Assembly: GCA_013151255.1 (NCBI GenBank)
Contig: JAADIQ010000102.1
Coordinates: 24,894-88,893 of the forward strand
DNA: 64,000 nt
DNA from: Alphaproteobacteria bacterium
GTDB lineage: Bacteria > Pseudomonadota > Alphaproteobacteria > Caulobacterales > Parvularculaceae
Direction of reading: 5' to 3'
The first letter of the stretch is position 1; the number at the start of each line of letters is the position of its first letter. Of the stretch, positions 24,499 to 33,576 are shown piece after piece. The translations under genes were made by a program, and so were the position numbers. The notes below the pieces were generated by a model, which was given only the letters and a program-made list of their open reading frames with translations, did no database searches and was not told the origin of the DNA.

Positions 24499-25719
24499 CT
24501 ACGCCCCCTCTGTTTGTTTTGCCGCCGACGCCTCAAGCGCTGCGACCCCCGGTAATGTTTTGCCTTCGAGCCATTCAAGAAATGCGCCGCCCGCGGTCGA
24601 CACATAGGTGAAGTCTTTAACCACATCGGCGGCGGCGAGCGCGGCCACCGTGTCGCCGCCGCCGGCAACGGCGACGAGCCCCGCCTCTTTCACGCGCCGG
24701 GCGGCAAAGCGCGCCGCCTCAACCGTCGCGGTGTCGAACGGTTTGATTTCAAACGCGCCGAGCGGTCCGTTCCAGACCAGGGTTTTCGCACTCTCGATTT
24801 TTTCGGCGATGAGGTCGGTGGTCTCCGGGCCAAGGTCGAGGATCATTTCGTCAGCAGCAACTCCGTCCGGCGCGCGCACTTCGCGGTCGGCGCCCTCGGC
24901 AAATTCCTTGGCGACCACCACATCGACCGGCAAGACGAGATCACACCCCGATTGCTTGGCTTGCGCAATAATTTCCAGCGCGGTCGCCGCAAGGTCCGGT
25001 TCACACAATGATTTGCCGACGCTTTGGCCTTGGGCATATAAAAATGTGTTGGCCATGGCGCCGCCGACCGCCAAAATATCAGCGCGGCTGACCAGATTAA
25101 GCAGGAGCTCAATTTTGGTTGAGACTTTTGCGCCGCCGACCACCGCCATCATCGGCCGCACCGGTTCGGAGAGCGCGGCTTTCAGATAATCAAGCTCGCG
25201 CTCCATCGCCCGCCCGACCGCAGACGGCAGCACATACGCAATCCCCACCGTCGAGGCATGGGCGCGATGGGCCGCCGAGAAAGCATCATTGACGTAGATG
25301 TCGCCCAGTTCGGCGAGCTGCCTGGCGAATGCAAAATCATTTTGCTCTTCACCCGGATGAAACCGGGTATTTTCCAACAACGCCACATCGCCGTCGATTA
25401 GACGCTTGACGACCTTACGCGCCGCATCACCAATACAGTCCTCGGCAAACTCCACCGGACCGCCGAGCTTGTCGCTCAAAACTTTGCGCACCGGCGCCAA
25501 TGTCAGTTCCGGATCGGGTTTGCCCTTGGGCCGGCCATAATGCGACAGCAGCAGCGTTTTGGCGCCTTTTTTCGACAGCTCCTGAATGGTCGGCAAGGCG
25601 CGGTCGATGCGGGTGGCGTCGGTCACCGCACCATCCTTCATCGGTACATTAAAATCGACCCGCACCAGCACAGTTTTGCCAGCGACATCGACATCATCAA
25701 GCGTTCGGTATGCAGCCAC
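24499..25719 (-). CDS. pgk: Phosphoglycerate kinase Pgk
   Basis: A 406-residue two-domain kinase transferring phosphate between 1,3-bisphosphoglycerate and ADP. N-domain substrate motifs VLVRVDFNVPM and LLSHYGRPKG; C-domain nucleotide-binding LVWNGPLGAFE and VAGGGDTVAAL. I place the start at GTG 25717-25719 because AGAGG lies 5 nt upstream and it begins 8 nt after the gap stop; the longer frame to 25785 would run into gap. Operon tkt-gap-pgk-fba. Confidence 0.95.
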   Translation of the reverse strand: MAAYRTLDDVDVAGKTVLVRVDFNVPMKDGAVTDATRIDRALPTIQELSKKGAKTLLLSHYGRPKGKPDPELTLAPVRKVLSDKLGGPVEFAEDCIGDAARKVVKRLIDGDVALLENTRFHPGEEQNDFAFARQLAELGDIYVNDAFSAAHRAHASTVGIAYVLPSAVGRAMERELDYLKAALSEPVRPMMAVVGGAKVSTKIELLLNLVSRADILAVGGAMANTFLYAQGQSVGKSLCEPDLAATALEIIAQAKQSGCDLVLPVDVVVAKEFAEGADREVRAPDGVAADEMILDLGPETTDLIAEKIESAKTLVWNGPLGAFEIKPFDTATVEAARFAARRVKEAGLVAVAGGGDTVAALAAADVVKDFTYVSTAGGAFLEWLEGKTLPGVAALEASAAKQTEGA

Positions 25720-25727
25720 GCCAGCCT

Positions 25728-26735
25728 CTAAAGATGCTTCGCCATTTCCAACGCCGTATCGGTCATCCGCGTGGAAAAGCCCCATTCATTATCATACCAG
25801 GCCAAGACGCGCACCAACTTGCCGTCCATGACTTGCGTTTGCGGCAAGGCAAATGTCGATGAATGCGGATCATGATTGAAGTCCGACGACACTAGCGGCT
25901 TGTCGGTGACGGCCATGACGCCGCGCAGAAAACCATTTGCCGCCTCAACCATCGCGTTGTTGATTTCCTCAACCGTGGTTTCGCGTTTTGGCGTGAACAC
26001 CAAATCGATCACCGAGACATTCGCCGTCGGCACGCGGATCGACGAGCCGTCGAGCTTGCCATTGAGTTCCGGCAGCACAATCCCCACCGCTTTTGCAGCA
26101 CCGGTTGATGTCGGGATCATGTTGATCGCCGCGCCCCTGGCGCGATAAAGGTCTTTATGCAGCGTATCGAGCGTCGGCTGGTCGCCGGTATAGGCGTGGA
26201 TGGTGGTCATATAGCCCTGCTCGATGCCGACCGTATCGTTCAGAACCTTCGCAACCGGCGCGAGGCAATTGGTGGTGCAGGACGCGTTGGAGACAACAAC
26301 GTCGTCCGCCGTCAAGGCGCCATGATTGACGCCGAAGACGATGGTCTTGTCGGCGCCGGAAGCGGGCGCGGACACCAGAACACGCTTGGCGCCAGCCTCC
26401 AGATGCATCGCCGCTTTGTCGCGCGCGGCAAAAATGCCGGTGCATTCAAACACCACATCAACATCCATCTCGCCCCAGGGCAGTTGGGTCGGGTCGCGCT
26501 CGGCGATTACCTTAATCGGGCCCATGCCGACATCGATGGTGTCATTGGCGACTCTCACCTCATGAGGGAAGCGTCCGTGTACGGAATCATACTGCACAAG
26601 ATGCGCATTCGTATCCACAGGACCAAGATCGTTGATCGCAACGACATCCACGCCCTTGCGGCCAGTCTCAACAATCGAGCGTAAAGCCAGCCGCCCGATC
26701 CGTCCAAAACCGTTAATTGCAATTTTCAACGCCAT
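25728..26735 (-). CDS. gap: Glyceraldehyde-3-phosphate dehydrogenase, type I
   Basis: A 335-residue enzyme with Rossmann motif INGFGRIGRLALRS, the catalytic Cys in SNASCTTNCLAP, phosphate-site ATQ-like DTLHK and TSTGAAKAVG, and the C-terminal WYDNEWGFSTRM. The Asp in VVAINDLGPVD favours NAD over NADP. AGGAG precedes ATG 26735; the codon before it is TTG. It lies between tkt and pgk, 9 nt after the tkt stop, consistent with a shared transcript serving glycolysis/gluconeogenesis and the pentose phosphate pathway. Confidence 0.96.
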   Translation of the reverse strand: MALKIAINGFGRIGRLALRSIVETGRKGVDVVAINDLGPVDTNAHLVQYDSVHGRFPHEVRVANDTIDVGMGPIKVIAERDPTQLPWGEMDVDVVFECTGIFAARDKAAMHLEAGAKRVLVSAPASGADKTIVFGVNHGALTADDVVVSNASCTTNCLAPVAKVLNDTVGIEQGYMTTIHAYTGDQPTLDTLHKDLYRARGAAINMIPTSTGAAKAVGIVLPELNGKLDGSSIRVPTANVSVIDLVFTPKRETTVEEINNAMVEAANGFLRGVMAVTDKPLVSSDFNHDPHSSTFALPQTQVMDGKLVRVLAWYDNEWGFSTRMTDTALEMAKHL

Positions 26736-26744
26736 CAAATTCTC

Positions 26745-28730
26745 CTAACCAATCAGTCTTTTCACTTCACCGACAACCGCGTCCGTGGTGATGCCGAAAT
26801 GTTTGTATAAATCCGTCGCCGGGGCCGAGCCGCCAAAGCCGGTCATGCCGATAAATCCGTCTTTGAGGCGCAGGAACTGGTCCCAGCCCTGGCGGATCGC
26901 CGCCTCAACGCCAACGCGGGGCTTGTCGCCGAGAACTTCCAGCCGGTAGCTCTCCGTTTGCATCGCAAATAGCTCAAACGACGGCGCGCTGACGACGCGC
27001 GCTTTGACGCCCTCGCCCGCAAGCCGCGCCCGCGCCGCCATGGCGATTTCAACCTCAGACCCGGTGGCGATAATCGTTGCGTCATAATCTTCATCATCGG
27101 CGATGATATAAGCGCCGTGGGCGGAAAGGTTTTTATCTTCCTCGGTAAGGCGCGCCGGCTCCAGCGCCTGGCGGGTGAGTGCAATGACCGATGGCGTTGC
27201 AATATTCTTCAGCGCAACCTCCCAGCACTCGGCGGTCTCTACCGCATCGCATGGGCGAAACACATTGAGATTAGGGATCGCCCGCAGCGCCGCCATATGT
27301 TCGACCGGCTGGTGTGTAGGCCCGTCCTCGCCAAGGCCGATGGAATCGTGGGTCATGACATATACGACGCGCAATCCCATTAGCGCGGCAAGCCGCATGG
27401 AGGGGCGGCAATAATCTGAAAACACCATAAACGCGCCGCTATAGGGAACCACGCCGCCATGCAGCGCCATACCGTTCATCGCCGCGGCCATGCCATGCTC
27501 GCGGATGCCGTAATGGATATAACGGCCGGCGTAATTGTCCGCATCGAGAATATCGAGGCCTTTGGTTTTGGTGTTGTTCGAGCCGGTAAGGTCGGCCGAG
27601 CCGCCAATGGTCTCGTCAATGACGCTATTGACAATCTCCAACGCCATTTCAGAGGCTTTGCGGGTTGCAACTTTTTTCGGCTCGGCGACCAGCGTGGATT
27701 TGTGCGTGCGAATTGCCGGCGACAAAACGCCGGCATAATCGCCCGCCAGCGCCACAAGCAGAGCCTCGCAATTGGCGTCGGCCTTGAAGCGGTCTTCCCA
27801 TGCGTTGCGAACAGCTTGCCCGCGCGCGCCAGCCTCGCGCCAGGCGCTTAAGATTGGTTCGGGAATGTCAAACGGCGGATGCGGCCAGTCGAGCGCCTTG
27901 CGGGCGCCGGCGATTTCATCTGCGCCCAGGGGCGAGCCGTGGGCGGCGGCCTTGCCGCTTTTGGTTGGCGCCCCAAAGCCAATCTGGGTTTTGCAGGCAA
28001 TCAGCGTCGGACGGTCAGAGCCGCGCGCCGTTTCAATCGCCGCAGCAATGGCGCCCCGGTCATGGCCGTCAACCCGTGTCGTCGCCCAGCGCGAGGCGGC
28101 AAAACGCTCTAGCTGGTTGGTTGAGTCCGAAAGCGAAATCGGTCCGTCAATCGAAATATCATTATCGTCGAACAGAACAATCAGCTTGCGGAGCTTTAAA
28201 TGGCCGGCAAGCGAAATCGCCTCCTGGCTGATGCCTTCCATCAAGCAACCGTCGCCGACGGTCACATAAGTGTGATGGTCAACCAACCCGTCGCCGAACC
28301 GCGCATTGAGATGCGCCTCGGCAAGCGCCATGCCGACCGCATTGCCGAGCCCTTGGCCGAGCGGGCCAGTGGTCGTCTCAACCGCCGGCGCATGGCCATA
28401 TTCCGGGTGGCCCGCGGTCTTCGCGCCAAGCTGGCGGAAACTTTTAATGTCCTCAATCGACATGCCTTTATAACCGAGCAGATAGCCGAGCGAATAAATC
28501 AACATCGAGCCGTGGCCGGCGGACAATATGAAGCGGTCGCGATCCGGCCAGGACGGATCGCCCGCGTCAAATTTCAAAAACTGGGTGAACAAAACCGTTG
28601 CGACATCGGCCATGCCCATGGGCATGCCAGGATGGCCGGATTTGGCTTTTTCCACAGCGTCCATGGAAAGCGCCCGAATTGCATTTGCCATCTGCGAAAA
28701 ATCGACGCCGGCGGGCGGGGTTCCAGACAT
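26745..28730 (-). CDS. tkt: Transketolase Tkt
   Basis: A 661-residue thiamine-diphosphate enzyme moving two-carbon ketol units in the pentose phosphate pathway. Motifs: RFILSAGHGSMLIYSLGYL, TTGPLGQGLGNAVGMALAEA, the ThDP/Mg motif GDGCLMEGISQEA with DDNDISIDG, and THDSIGLGEDGPTHQPVEH in the pyrimidine domain. First gene of the tkt-gap-pgk-fba operon. AAGGA lies 6 nt before the ATG, and a hairpin begins 15 nt upstream whose loop is complementary to that site (28746-28772). Confidence 0.96.
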   Translation of the reverse strand: MSGTPPAGVDFSQMANAIRALSMDAVEKAKSGHPGMPMGMADVATVLFTQFLKFDAGDPSWPDRDRFILSAGHGSMLIYSLGYLLGYKGMSIEDIKSFRQLGAKTAGHPEYGHAPAVETTTGPLGQGLGNAVGMALAEAHLNARFGDGLVDHHTYVTVGDGCLMEGISQEAISLAGHLKLRKLIVLFDDNDISIDGPISLSDSTNQLERFAASRWATTRVDGHDRGAIAAAIETARGSDRPTLIACKTQIGFGAPTKSGKAAAHGSPLGADEIAGARKALDWPHPPFDIPEPILSAWREAGARGQAVRNAWEDRFKADANCEALLVALAGDYAGVLSPAIRTHKSTLVAEPKKVATRKASEMALEIVNSVIDETIGGSADLTGSNNTKTKGLDILDADNYAGRYIHYGIREHGMAAAMNGMALHGGVVPYSGAFMVFSDYCRPSMRLAALMGLRVVYVMTHDSIGLGEDGPTHQPVEHMAALRAIPNLNVFRPCDAVETAECWEVALKNIATPSVIALTRQALEPARLTEEDKNLSAHGAYIIADDEDYDATIIATGSEVEIAMAARARLAGEGVKARVVSAPSFELFAMQTESYRLEVLGDKPRVGVEAAIRQGWDQFLRLKDGFIGMTGFGGSAPATDLYKHFGITTDAVVGEVKRLIG

Positions 28731-28735
28731 CTAAA

Positions 28736-28863
28736 TTCCTTTATTCCAACGGCCAAAAAGGATGGCCGTTGGGCGTTCAAGCGCCACGCAGGCTTTCGCG
28801 CCATAAGGCGCGGCGGCCAGTCGCCCTTGCCAAAATTTAAAATGAAGAGCTCATTTTAAATTT
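28736..28863 (-). promoter_or_regulatory. Structured tkt leader: hairpin with anti-Shine-Dalgarno loop plus two more stems
   Basis: On the minus strand, reading toward tkt: a 13-bp AT-rich perfect stem (28833-28845 with 28851-28863, 5-nt loop), a CGCGCC-TTAT-GGCGCG stem (28797-28812), then CCAACGGCC-ATCCTTTTT-GGCCGTTGG (28746-28772, perfect 9 bp). The last loop holds TCCTTT, the exact complement of the tkt Shine-Dalgarno AAAGGA (28736-28741), 3-4 nt beyond the stem. Loop-to-ribosome-site pairing could limit translation, though the short connector makes a full pseudoknot strained unless the stem partly opens. No known riboswitch class is recognised. Confidence 0.45.
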
Positions 28864-29038
28864 CGGTGTGATACCGGGCAAAACCGGGACAATATATTCG
28901 CCGCTTCATGCATCGGGGCGGATGACGGGTCAAGGGGCGCAAATCGTTCTTCAGCCCGCGCCTCCACGGCGCTGGACAGAATCAACTGCGCCCGTCAGAT
29001 TGGCGTTGTTCAACGCCCTAACCTGAATAGGCGCCCTA
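28864..29038. other. Right part of the 308-nt tkt/DUF4164 divergent region
   Basis: No gene seen. Short stems occur: GCGCC-TCCAC-GGCGC near 28958-28972 and GGCGTTG-TT-CAACGCC at 29002-29017, the latter 21 nt before the DUF4164 start. Promoters for both tkt (minus) and DUF4164-zapA (plus) must lie here, but none matches a sigma-70 consensus well. Confidence 0.35.
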
Positions 29039-29272
29039 ATGTCTGTGATAGAAAAAGCCGTTATCGACCTCGCCAATGCGCTCGACACGCTTGAAGCTAA
29101 AATCGACGGCAAGTTTGACGACCACGCCGCCAGTAGCGACGCAATCGTCGCCGCCCGCCGCCAGGCGCAGACCGCGCGCACACATGCGGAAACCGCCGCC
29201 CAAGGCGTCGGCGCGGCGATCAGCGATATAAAAGCGCTGCTCGACAACAACCCGGCAAACGGAAAAGGCTGA
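29039..29272 (+). CDS. DUF4164-family coiled-coil protein
   Basis: A 77-residue, probably all-helical protein with heptad spacing (VIDLANALDTLEAKIDGKF, then VAARRQAQTARTHAETAAQG). DUF4164 proteins typically precede zapA in alphaproteobacteria, as here (4-nt gap), which suggests a role around the division ring, but no function is established. The stop is followed at once by the zapA start; the two are almost certainly co-transcribed. Confidence 0.8.
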   Translation: MSVIEKAVIDLANALDTLEAKIDGKFDDHAASSDAIVAARRQAQTARTHAETAAQGVGAAISDIKALLDNNPANGKG

Positions 29273-29276
29273 AACC

Positions 29277-29606
29277 ATGGCCCAGGTGGAAATTCAACTG
29301 AACGGTCGCGATTACCGCATCACTTGCGATGACGGCCAGGAAGCGCGCCTGCATGAGCTGGCTGCATATTTTGACCGCCATGTCTCAGAGCTCGCCAAAG
29401 AGCTCGGGCAAATCGGCGACGCCAGGTTGATGTTGTTATCGGCGCTGACGGTTTGCGACGAATTGTTCGAGGCCAAGGCGCGCATCGGCGACCTTGAAGA
29501 GGCAACCGACAGCCTCGACCCGGACACCGCCGGCGCCGCCGGCCGCGCCATTGAAGCCGCGGTCGCCCGCGTCAACGAAATCGGCGACCGCGTGGAAGAG
29601 GCTTGA
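29277..29606 (+). CDS. zapA: Cell division protein ZapA
   Basis: A 109-residue FtsZ-bundling protein. The N-terminal ZapA fold reads VEIQLNGRDYRITCDDGQEARLHEL..YFDRHV, followed by the long dimerisation helix (about 40-109, ending INEIGDRVEEA-like). Acts in the cytoplasm at the Z ring. In many relatives the 6S RNA gene follows zapA; here only 59 nt remain before the convergent kinase gene, too short for it. Confidence 0.93.
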   Translation: MAQVEIQLNGRDYRITCDDGQEARLHELAAYFDRHVSELAKELGQIGDARLMLLSALTVCDELFEAKARIGDLEEATDSLDPDTAGAAGRAIEAAVARVNEIGDRVEEA

Positions 29607-29665
29607 TTTGGGTTTTTAAGGCCAATAGCACGCCCTAGAAGAAGGCCGCGCACGCGTTATCTTCG

Positions 29666-31690
29666 CTACCCGGCAGACATCTTGATTGGCGCGCTTTCGT
29701 CGCTCTCTATTGCCGCATCCGCCTGCACATACGCACCGCCCTCAACAACGCGCGCAAGCGCCGCCTGAAGCTCTTCCTGATTGAACGGCTTGCTAACGTA
29801 ATCATTCATGCCGGCGTCGAGATATTTCTCCCGGTCGCCCGACAGCGCATGTGCGGTCACTGCAATGATGGGTATATCCCGATCAACACTAGCGCGCGCG
29901 CGGATCGCCTTGGTTGCGGCGATGCCGTCCATAACCGGCATCTCGATATCCATGATGATGGCGTCAAAGGAATGGGAATCCATGGCCTCAACCGCCAATT
30001 GTCCGTTTTCCACCATCACGGTCTCGTGGCCCAAGGACGCCAAAAACAGCTTGAGCACCTGCTGGTTCACCGGGTGATCGTCCGCCGCAAGAATGCGCAT
30101 TGACCGGGCGACAGGGGCGCCCTCGGCCGCAGCCTCCTCGTCGCTCAAAACCGCTTCCCCCGCATCACCACTTGCCACAATCTGGGCTGGGACAGTGAAC
30201 CAAAATGTGCTGCCTTTACCTTCTTCGCTGCGCACGCCGATTTCTCCGCCCATGAGTTCGACGATCTGCTTGCTGATAACCAGACCGAGCCCGGTCCCGC
30301 CGAACCGTCGGCTCATCGAGGAATCGGCTTGCGCGAAATGTTTGAACAGCTTTGGGCCCGCCGCCTCAGAAATCCCGATCCCGGTATCGCGCACCGTGAT
30401 CATCAACTGATCTGAACTGCGCGTTTTGCCCAGCCCGGCAGAGACCTCGACATGGCCCCGGTCCGTAAATTTTATCGCATTCCCGATCAGGTTAATCAGC
30501 ACTTGCCGCAACCGCACGCCATCGCCGTCCAGCATTCCAGGAATGTTCGAGTTTTTTTCAATTTTGAGCTGCAATCCTTTTTCCTCCGCCTTCGGACGAA
30601 GGAGCGCCGTTACGTCATCAATAACCTTGGAGGGAGAATAAGGGACATTTTCAATAGTAACGGCGCCAGCCTCAAGCTTAGAGAAATCGAGAACATCGTT
30701 TAGCACACGCAACAGCGATTGCGCAGATGATCGCGCAACATCGATATATTCGTGTTGTTGCGCCGTGAGCGGTGTTTTTAATACCACCTCCAGCATACCC
30801 AATACGCCGTTCATAGGAGTGCGCAATTCGTGGCTCATGGTCGCTAGGAATTGGCTTTTTGCAATATTGGCCGCCTCGGCCTGAAGGCTTTTTTCTTCCA
30901 GTGCACGCTCATGCGCCATGCGTTGGGTAATATCGACTTGGGTCCCGGCTATCACAGCAGGGCGGCCGTCCGCATGTTGCTCAACGATGCGACTGTTAAT
31001 GGCGACCCACACCCAGTGGCCTTTTTTGTGGCGAACGCGCACCTCCAGGATGCGCGTCTGCATCCGCCCGCGTAAACACGCCTTAATGTGCGCCCATCCT
31101 TTGACGACATCGTCAGTATGGCACAGCCGCCTCCATTGCTGGATTGAATAGGTGTCGTCTTCGTCTTGTTCGAGGCCAAGCATCTGACGCCAATGATCGT
31201 TCACCCAGATATCTCCGGACTTCACATCCCATTCCCAGCAACCAGCTTCGGTGGCGGCGATAACGTTCGACAGGCGTTTTTTTGTCAGCTCAATAGCCGC
31301 ACTGCGTGCGTGCGCGTGAATGACCTCCTGCCGTAATGCTTTAAAGGCTTCTTTGTCGGCAGAATCTTTACTAAGTGAAACGATATAGCGGGCCGCGCCG
31401 GGCTCATCGCGAAGACGGCGCAGACGGGCCTCAAAAACATGGGTTTTGTCAGCGCCCGCCAGCATAATCCGAAGCACCACCCATTCGCCAGTAGATGACG
31501 CCTGCGCGAGCGCTCTGCGCATTTTTGCTGGTTCGGAAAATTCTGGGTATTGCGCATCAATTGTCGTACGGAGTAGTTTCAAAGTAGCGCGATTAGCGCA
31601 AAAAATATCGAGCTGATCGTCTACTATAAAATAGGCTTCACTTGCGCGTTCAAAAACCTCGCCAAACATCGCAACATTAGGCGCACGCAT
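29666..31690 (-). CDS. PAS-containing hybrid histidine kinase
   Basis: About 674 residues. Domains in order: PAS 1 (about 10-110, FGEVFERASEAYFIVDDQ), PAS 2 with PAC (about 138-260, GCWEWDVKSGDIWVNDHW), HisKA with phospho-acceptor His in FLATMSHELRTPMNG (about 287), HATPase (DGVRLRQVLINLIGNAIKFTD, DTGIGIS, GGTGLGL), and a C-terminal receiver with the phospho-accepting Asp in IIMDIEMPVMDG and the Lys in YVSKPF. No membrane segments, so a cytoplasmic sensor. The start is uncertain: ATG 31690 overlaps the upstream MetOD1-like gene by 14 nt; ATGs at 31669, 31705 and 31723 are alternatives and none has an ideal ribosome-binding site. No separate output regulator is adjacent. Confidence 0.9.
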   Translation of the reverse strand: MRAPNVAMFGEVFERASEAYFIVDDQLDIFCANRATLKLLRTTIDAQYPEFSEPAKMRRALAQASSTGEWVVLRIMLAGADKTHVFEARLRRLRDEPGAARYIVSLSKDSADKEAFKALRQEVIHAHARSAAIELTKKRLSNVIAATEAGCWEWDVKSGDIWVNDHWRQMLGLEQDEDDTYSIQQWRRLCHTDDVVKGWAHIKACLRGRMQTRILEVRVRHKKGHWVWVAINSRIVEQHADGRPAVIAGTQVDITQRMAHERALEEKSLQAEAANIAKSQFLATMSHELRTPMNGVLGMLEVVLKTPLTAQQHEYIDVARSSAQSLLRVLNDVLDFSKLEAGAVTIENVPYSPSKVIDDVTALLRPKAEEKGLQLKIEKNSNIPGMLDGDGVRLRQVLINLIGNAIKFTDRGHVEVSAGLGKTRSSDQLMITVRDTGIGISEAAGPKLFKHFAQADSSMSRRFGGTGLGLVISKQIVELMGGEIGVRSEEGKGSTFWFTVPAQIVASGDAGEAVLSDEEAAAEGAPVARSMRILAADDHPVNQQVLKLFLASLGHETVMVENGQLAVEAMDSHSFDAIIMDIEMPVMDGIAATKAIRARASVDRDIPIIAVTAHALSGDREKYLDAGMNDYVSKPFNQEELQAALARVVEGGAYVQADAAIESDESAPIKMSAG

Positions 31691-32216
31691 AATATTCGCG
31701 CGCATCTCCTTTTTCAGCGCCATTGCTTGTCGGCGTAAAAGAAATAACAACTCGGCAACGTGTATCCCCCTTGGCGATTGCCTCTGGTATCGCCACTTCC
31801 GCATAGCCCGTATTTTGTGCAGCGATGCGGCCGAACACATTTGACGTCATCATGCACAGAGAGGGGCGGCCTTTGACATATTCACCGAATGGGCAACGCG
31901 AATTGACCAAAACAATACGTTCAGCGCTAATCGACTCAACTTGGAAATCGCCCTGGATACGCTGCTTCAAATCAATCAAGCAGGCGGCGATCTGCTTAAG
32001 AGACATAGATTTAACGCGCGCATGTGAACAATATTCATCATTCATCACATCGCCGATGCGCGCACCAACAACACTGATAAAACCAGCCGCATCCTCAGCG
32101 CCAACAACTTCCTCAAGCGTACCAGAGAGCTCTCGAATCAGCTCACGGAGGAACTGATCGCGGTCCCTGGATATCTCAAATGCGGCGAATTCTTCTATTT
32201 CAGCAAGTGCAACCAT
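31677..32216 (-). CDS. MetOD1 (methanogen output domain 1)-like protein
   Basis: A 179-residue protein. The N-terminal part is helical (EISRDRDQFLRELIRELSGTLEE); the C-terminal part (about 60-160) has the Cys pattern typical of MetOD1/V4R-like sensory domains: Cys63, NSRCPFGEYV (Cys108), PSLCMMTSNVFG (Cys121) and KGDTRCRVVISF (Cys154). Such domains are predicted to bind a small ligand or metal and accompany signalling proteins. It directly precedes and overlaps the hybrid kinase on the same strand, so the two probably form one signalling unit. Function unproven. Confidence 0.7.
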   Translation of the reverse strand: MVALAEIEEFAAFEISRDRDQFLRELIRELSGTLEEVVGAEDAAGFISVVGARIGDVMNDEYCSHARVKSMSLKQIAACLIDLKQRIQGDFQVESISAERIVLVNSRCPFGEYVKGRPSLCMMTSNVFGRIAAQNTGYAEVAIPEAIAKGDTRCRVVISFTPTSNGAEKGDAREYYACA

Positions 32217-32412
32217 GCCCGCCCACTATTCTTGACTACTCATTGATGTTAAGTGGTTAAGGTAAATAATCTGTATGGAAACCCAAACACGATAACGCCT
32301 GACAAAACAATGCGATGAAGGCGCGATTGCCTTCCCCACACCTCCGGGCTCATTAACCATTACTTATTTGGATGCGGCATCACAGCTGGGAGTGAAGGCG
32401 GTCATTACGCGC

Positions 32413-33411
32413 TCATTGACTAAGCGCGATATCCATAGCAGCGCCAGTTTCGATATCCGGCGCCACCCCGACGCCTTCAATCCTCCCGTTTTCCGCCGAG
32501 TAGTAATCAGCAATAGGCAGACTCAATTGAAACCCGCCTGGCACATCAAATATCTTCTGTGAAAGCATTTGGCCGGCGGTCGTTTCACCGATGATCTTTG
32601 CGCGCCCTGAAATTTTGAAGGCGTCGGCGGCAAGCTCCGCAGCGCTCGCCGTGCGTTTGCTGGTAAGGACGTATACGGGCCCCTCAAAAATCGGTTCAAC
32701 CGGCGCAAAGCGCACTCTTATGACCGGCGCATCTTGAACATCGGCCCAGAACGCCCGGATAGACCAGCCATCCCAGGGCTCAACAGCCTTCATATCGGAT
32801 GCGGTCGGCGCATGGTGATTTTCTGCATTCCAGCGTTGCGATACGAAACCGCCCGCGTCGAACGGTTGATCTATCACATGGCCAACCAGCGGACGGACCG
32901 CAAAGGCACCGCCGCCATTTTCTCGCAGATCGATGATAAGGCTATCGGCGCCCTTATCGGCAATCGTTGCATAGGCGGCGTCAATCTCCTCTATCGTGTC
33001 GAGGCCCATCATGGTGTTCACCGTAAGGATGGCGACATCGCCGCGCCATGTCAGAACCGCACCGCCGCCGCCAATACGCAAATTATCGAGATAGGCCGCC
33101 ACGTCGTCCGCCGTTCCCCTCGCCGGATTAAGTTCGACATGTGAGAACGGGCCGTCTCTCCAAATCGCCCGAAACCCAGCGATGAAAGCTTCATCAGACC
33201 CGGCCGTCTGCGCTAACGCTGCAACCGCCGCCTCCACCTGCTTGTAGCCCGGCGTCTCCAACTCGGCGGGGTTGTAATGGTTGGCGCGCATCGTCTTTGC
33301 GATATGCGCGGCCACATCCACATAGTCAGTAGGCGGCGCTTGTGGTTCATCTGCATGCGCGACCGTAAACGATAAAATAGTTATGGCGCTGACGGCGAGG
33401 AACTTTTTCAT
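32413..33411 (-). CDS. Exported S41-family (CTPase/IRBP-like) peptidase
   Basis: A 332-residue protein with a Sec signal peptide (MKKFLAVSAITILSFTVAHA) after ATG 33411, which has AGGGG 8 nt upstream. An N-terminal helical segment is followed by the S41 core: VAILTVNTMMG, DSLIIDLRENGGGA, and the nucleophile Ser in LTSKRTASAAELAADA with Lys in GRAKIIGETTAG. There is no PDZ domain, as in IRBP-like members. Likely periplasmic; substrate unknown. Confidence 0.85.
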   Translation of the reverse strand: MKKFLAVSAITILSFTVAHADEPQAPPTDYVDVAAHIAKTMRANHYNPAELETPGYKQVEAAVAALAQTAGSDEAFIAGFRAIWRDGPFSHVELNPARGTADDVAAYLDNLRIGGGGAVLTWRGDVAILTVNTMMGLDTIEEIDAAYATIADKGADSLIIDLRENGGGAFAVRPLVGHVIDQPFDAGGFVSQRWNAENHHAPTASDMKAVEPWDGWSIRAFWADVQDAPVIRVRFAPVEPIFEGPVYVLTSKRTASAAELAADAFKISGRAKIIGETTAGQMLSQKIFDVPGGFQLSLPIADYYSAENGRIEGVGVAPDIETGAAMDIALSQ

Positions 33412-33576
33412 TTTATGAACCCCTACTTCCCCAAGATGCGCGTTGCTATCCTTTGGCGACAGCAACGGTCATCGATCATTCGACGCCTTAGAAGATTTTT
33501 AGGGCGTTGAACATTCGTAGACGAAGCAAATTCGCCGGAATGACGGATTTTAGCGACAGGGCGCTTGGGCGGCGCG

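Noticed and set aside
29607..29665. 6S RNA gene, often found right after zapA
   Set aside because: Only 59 nt separate zapA from the convergent kinase gene; too short and without the 6S fold.
29666..32216. MetOD1 and kinase as a single frameshifted gene
   Set aside because: Each frame has its own plausible start and domain set, and the short overlap is typical of coupled genes.
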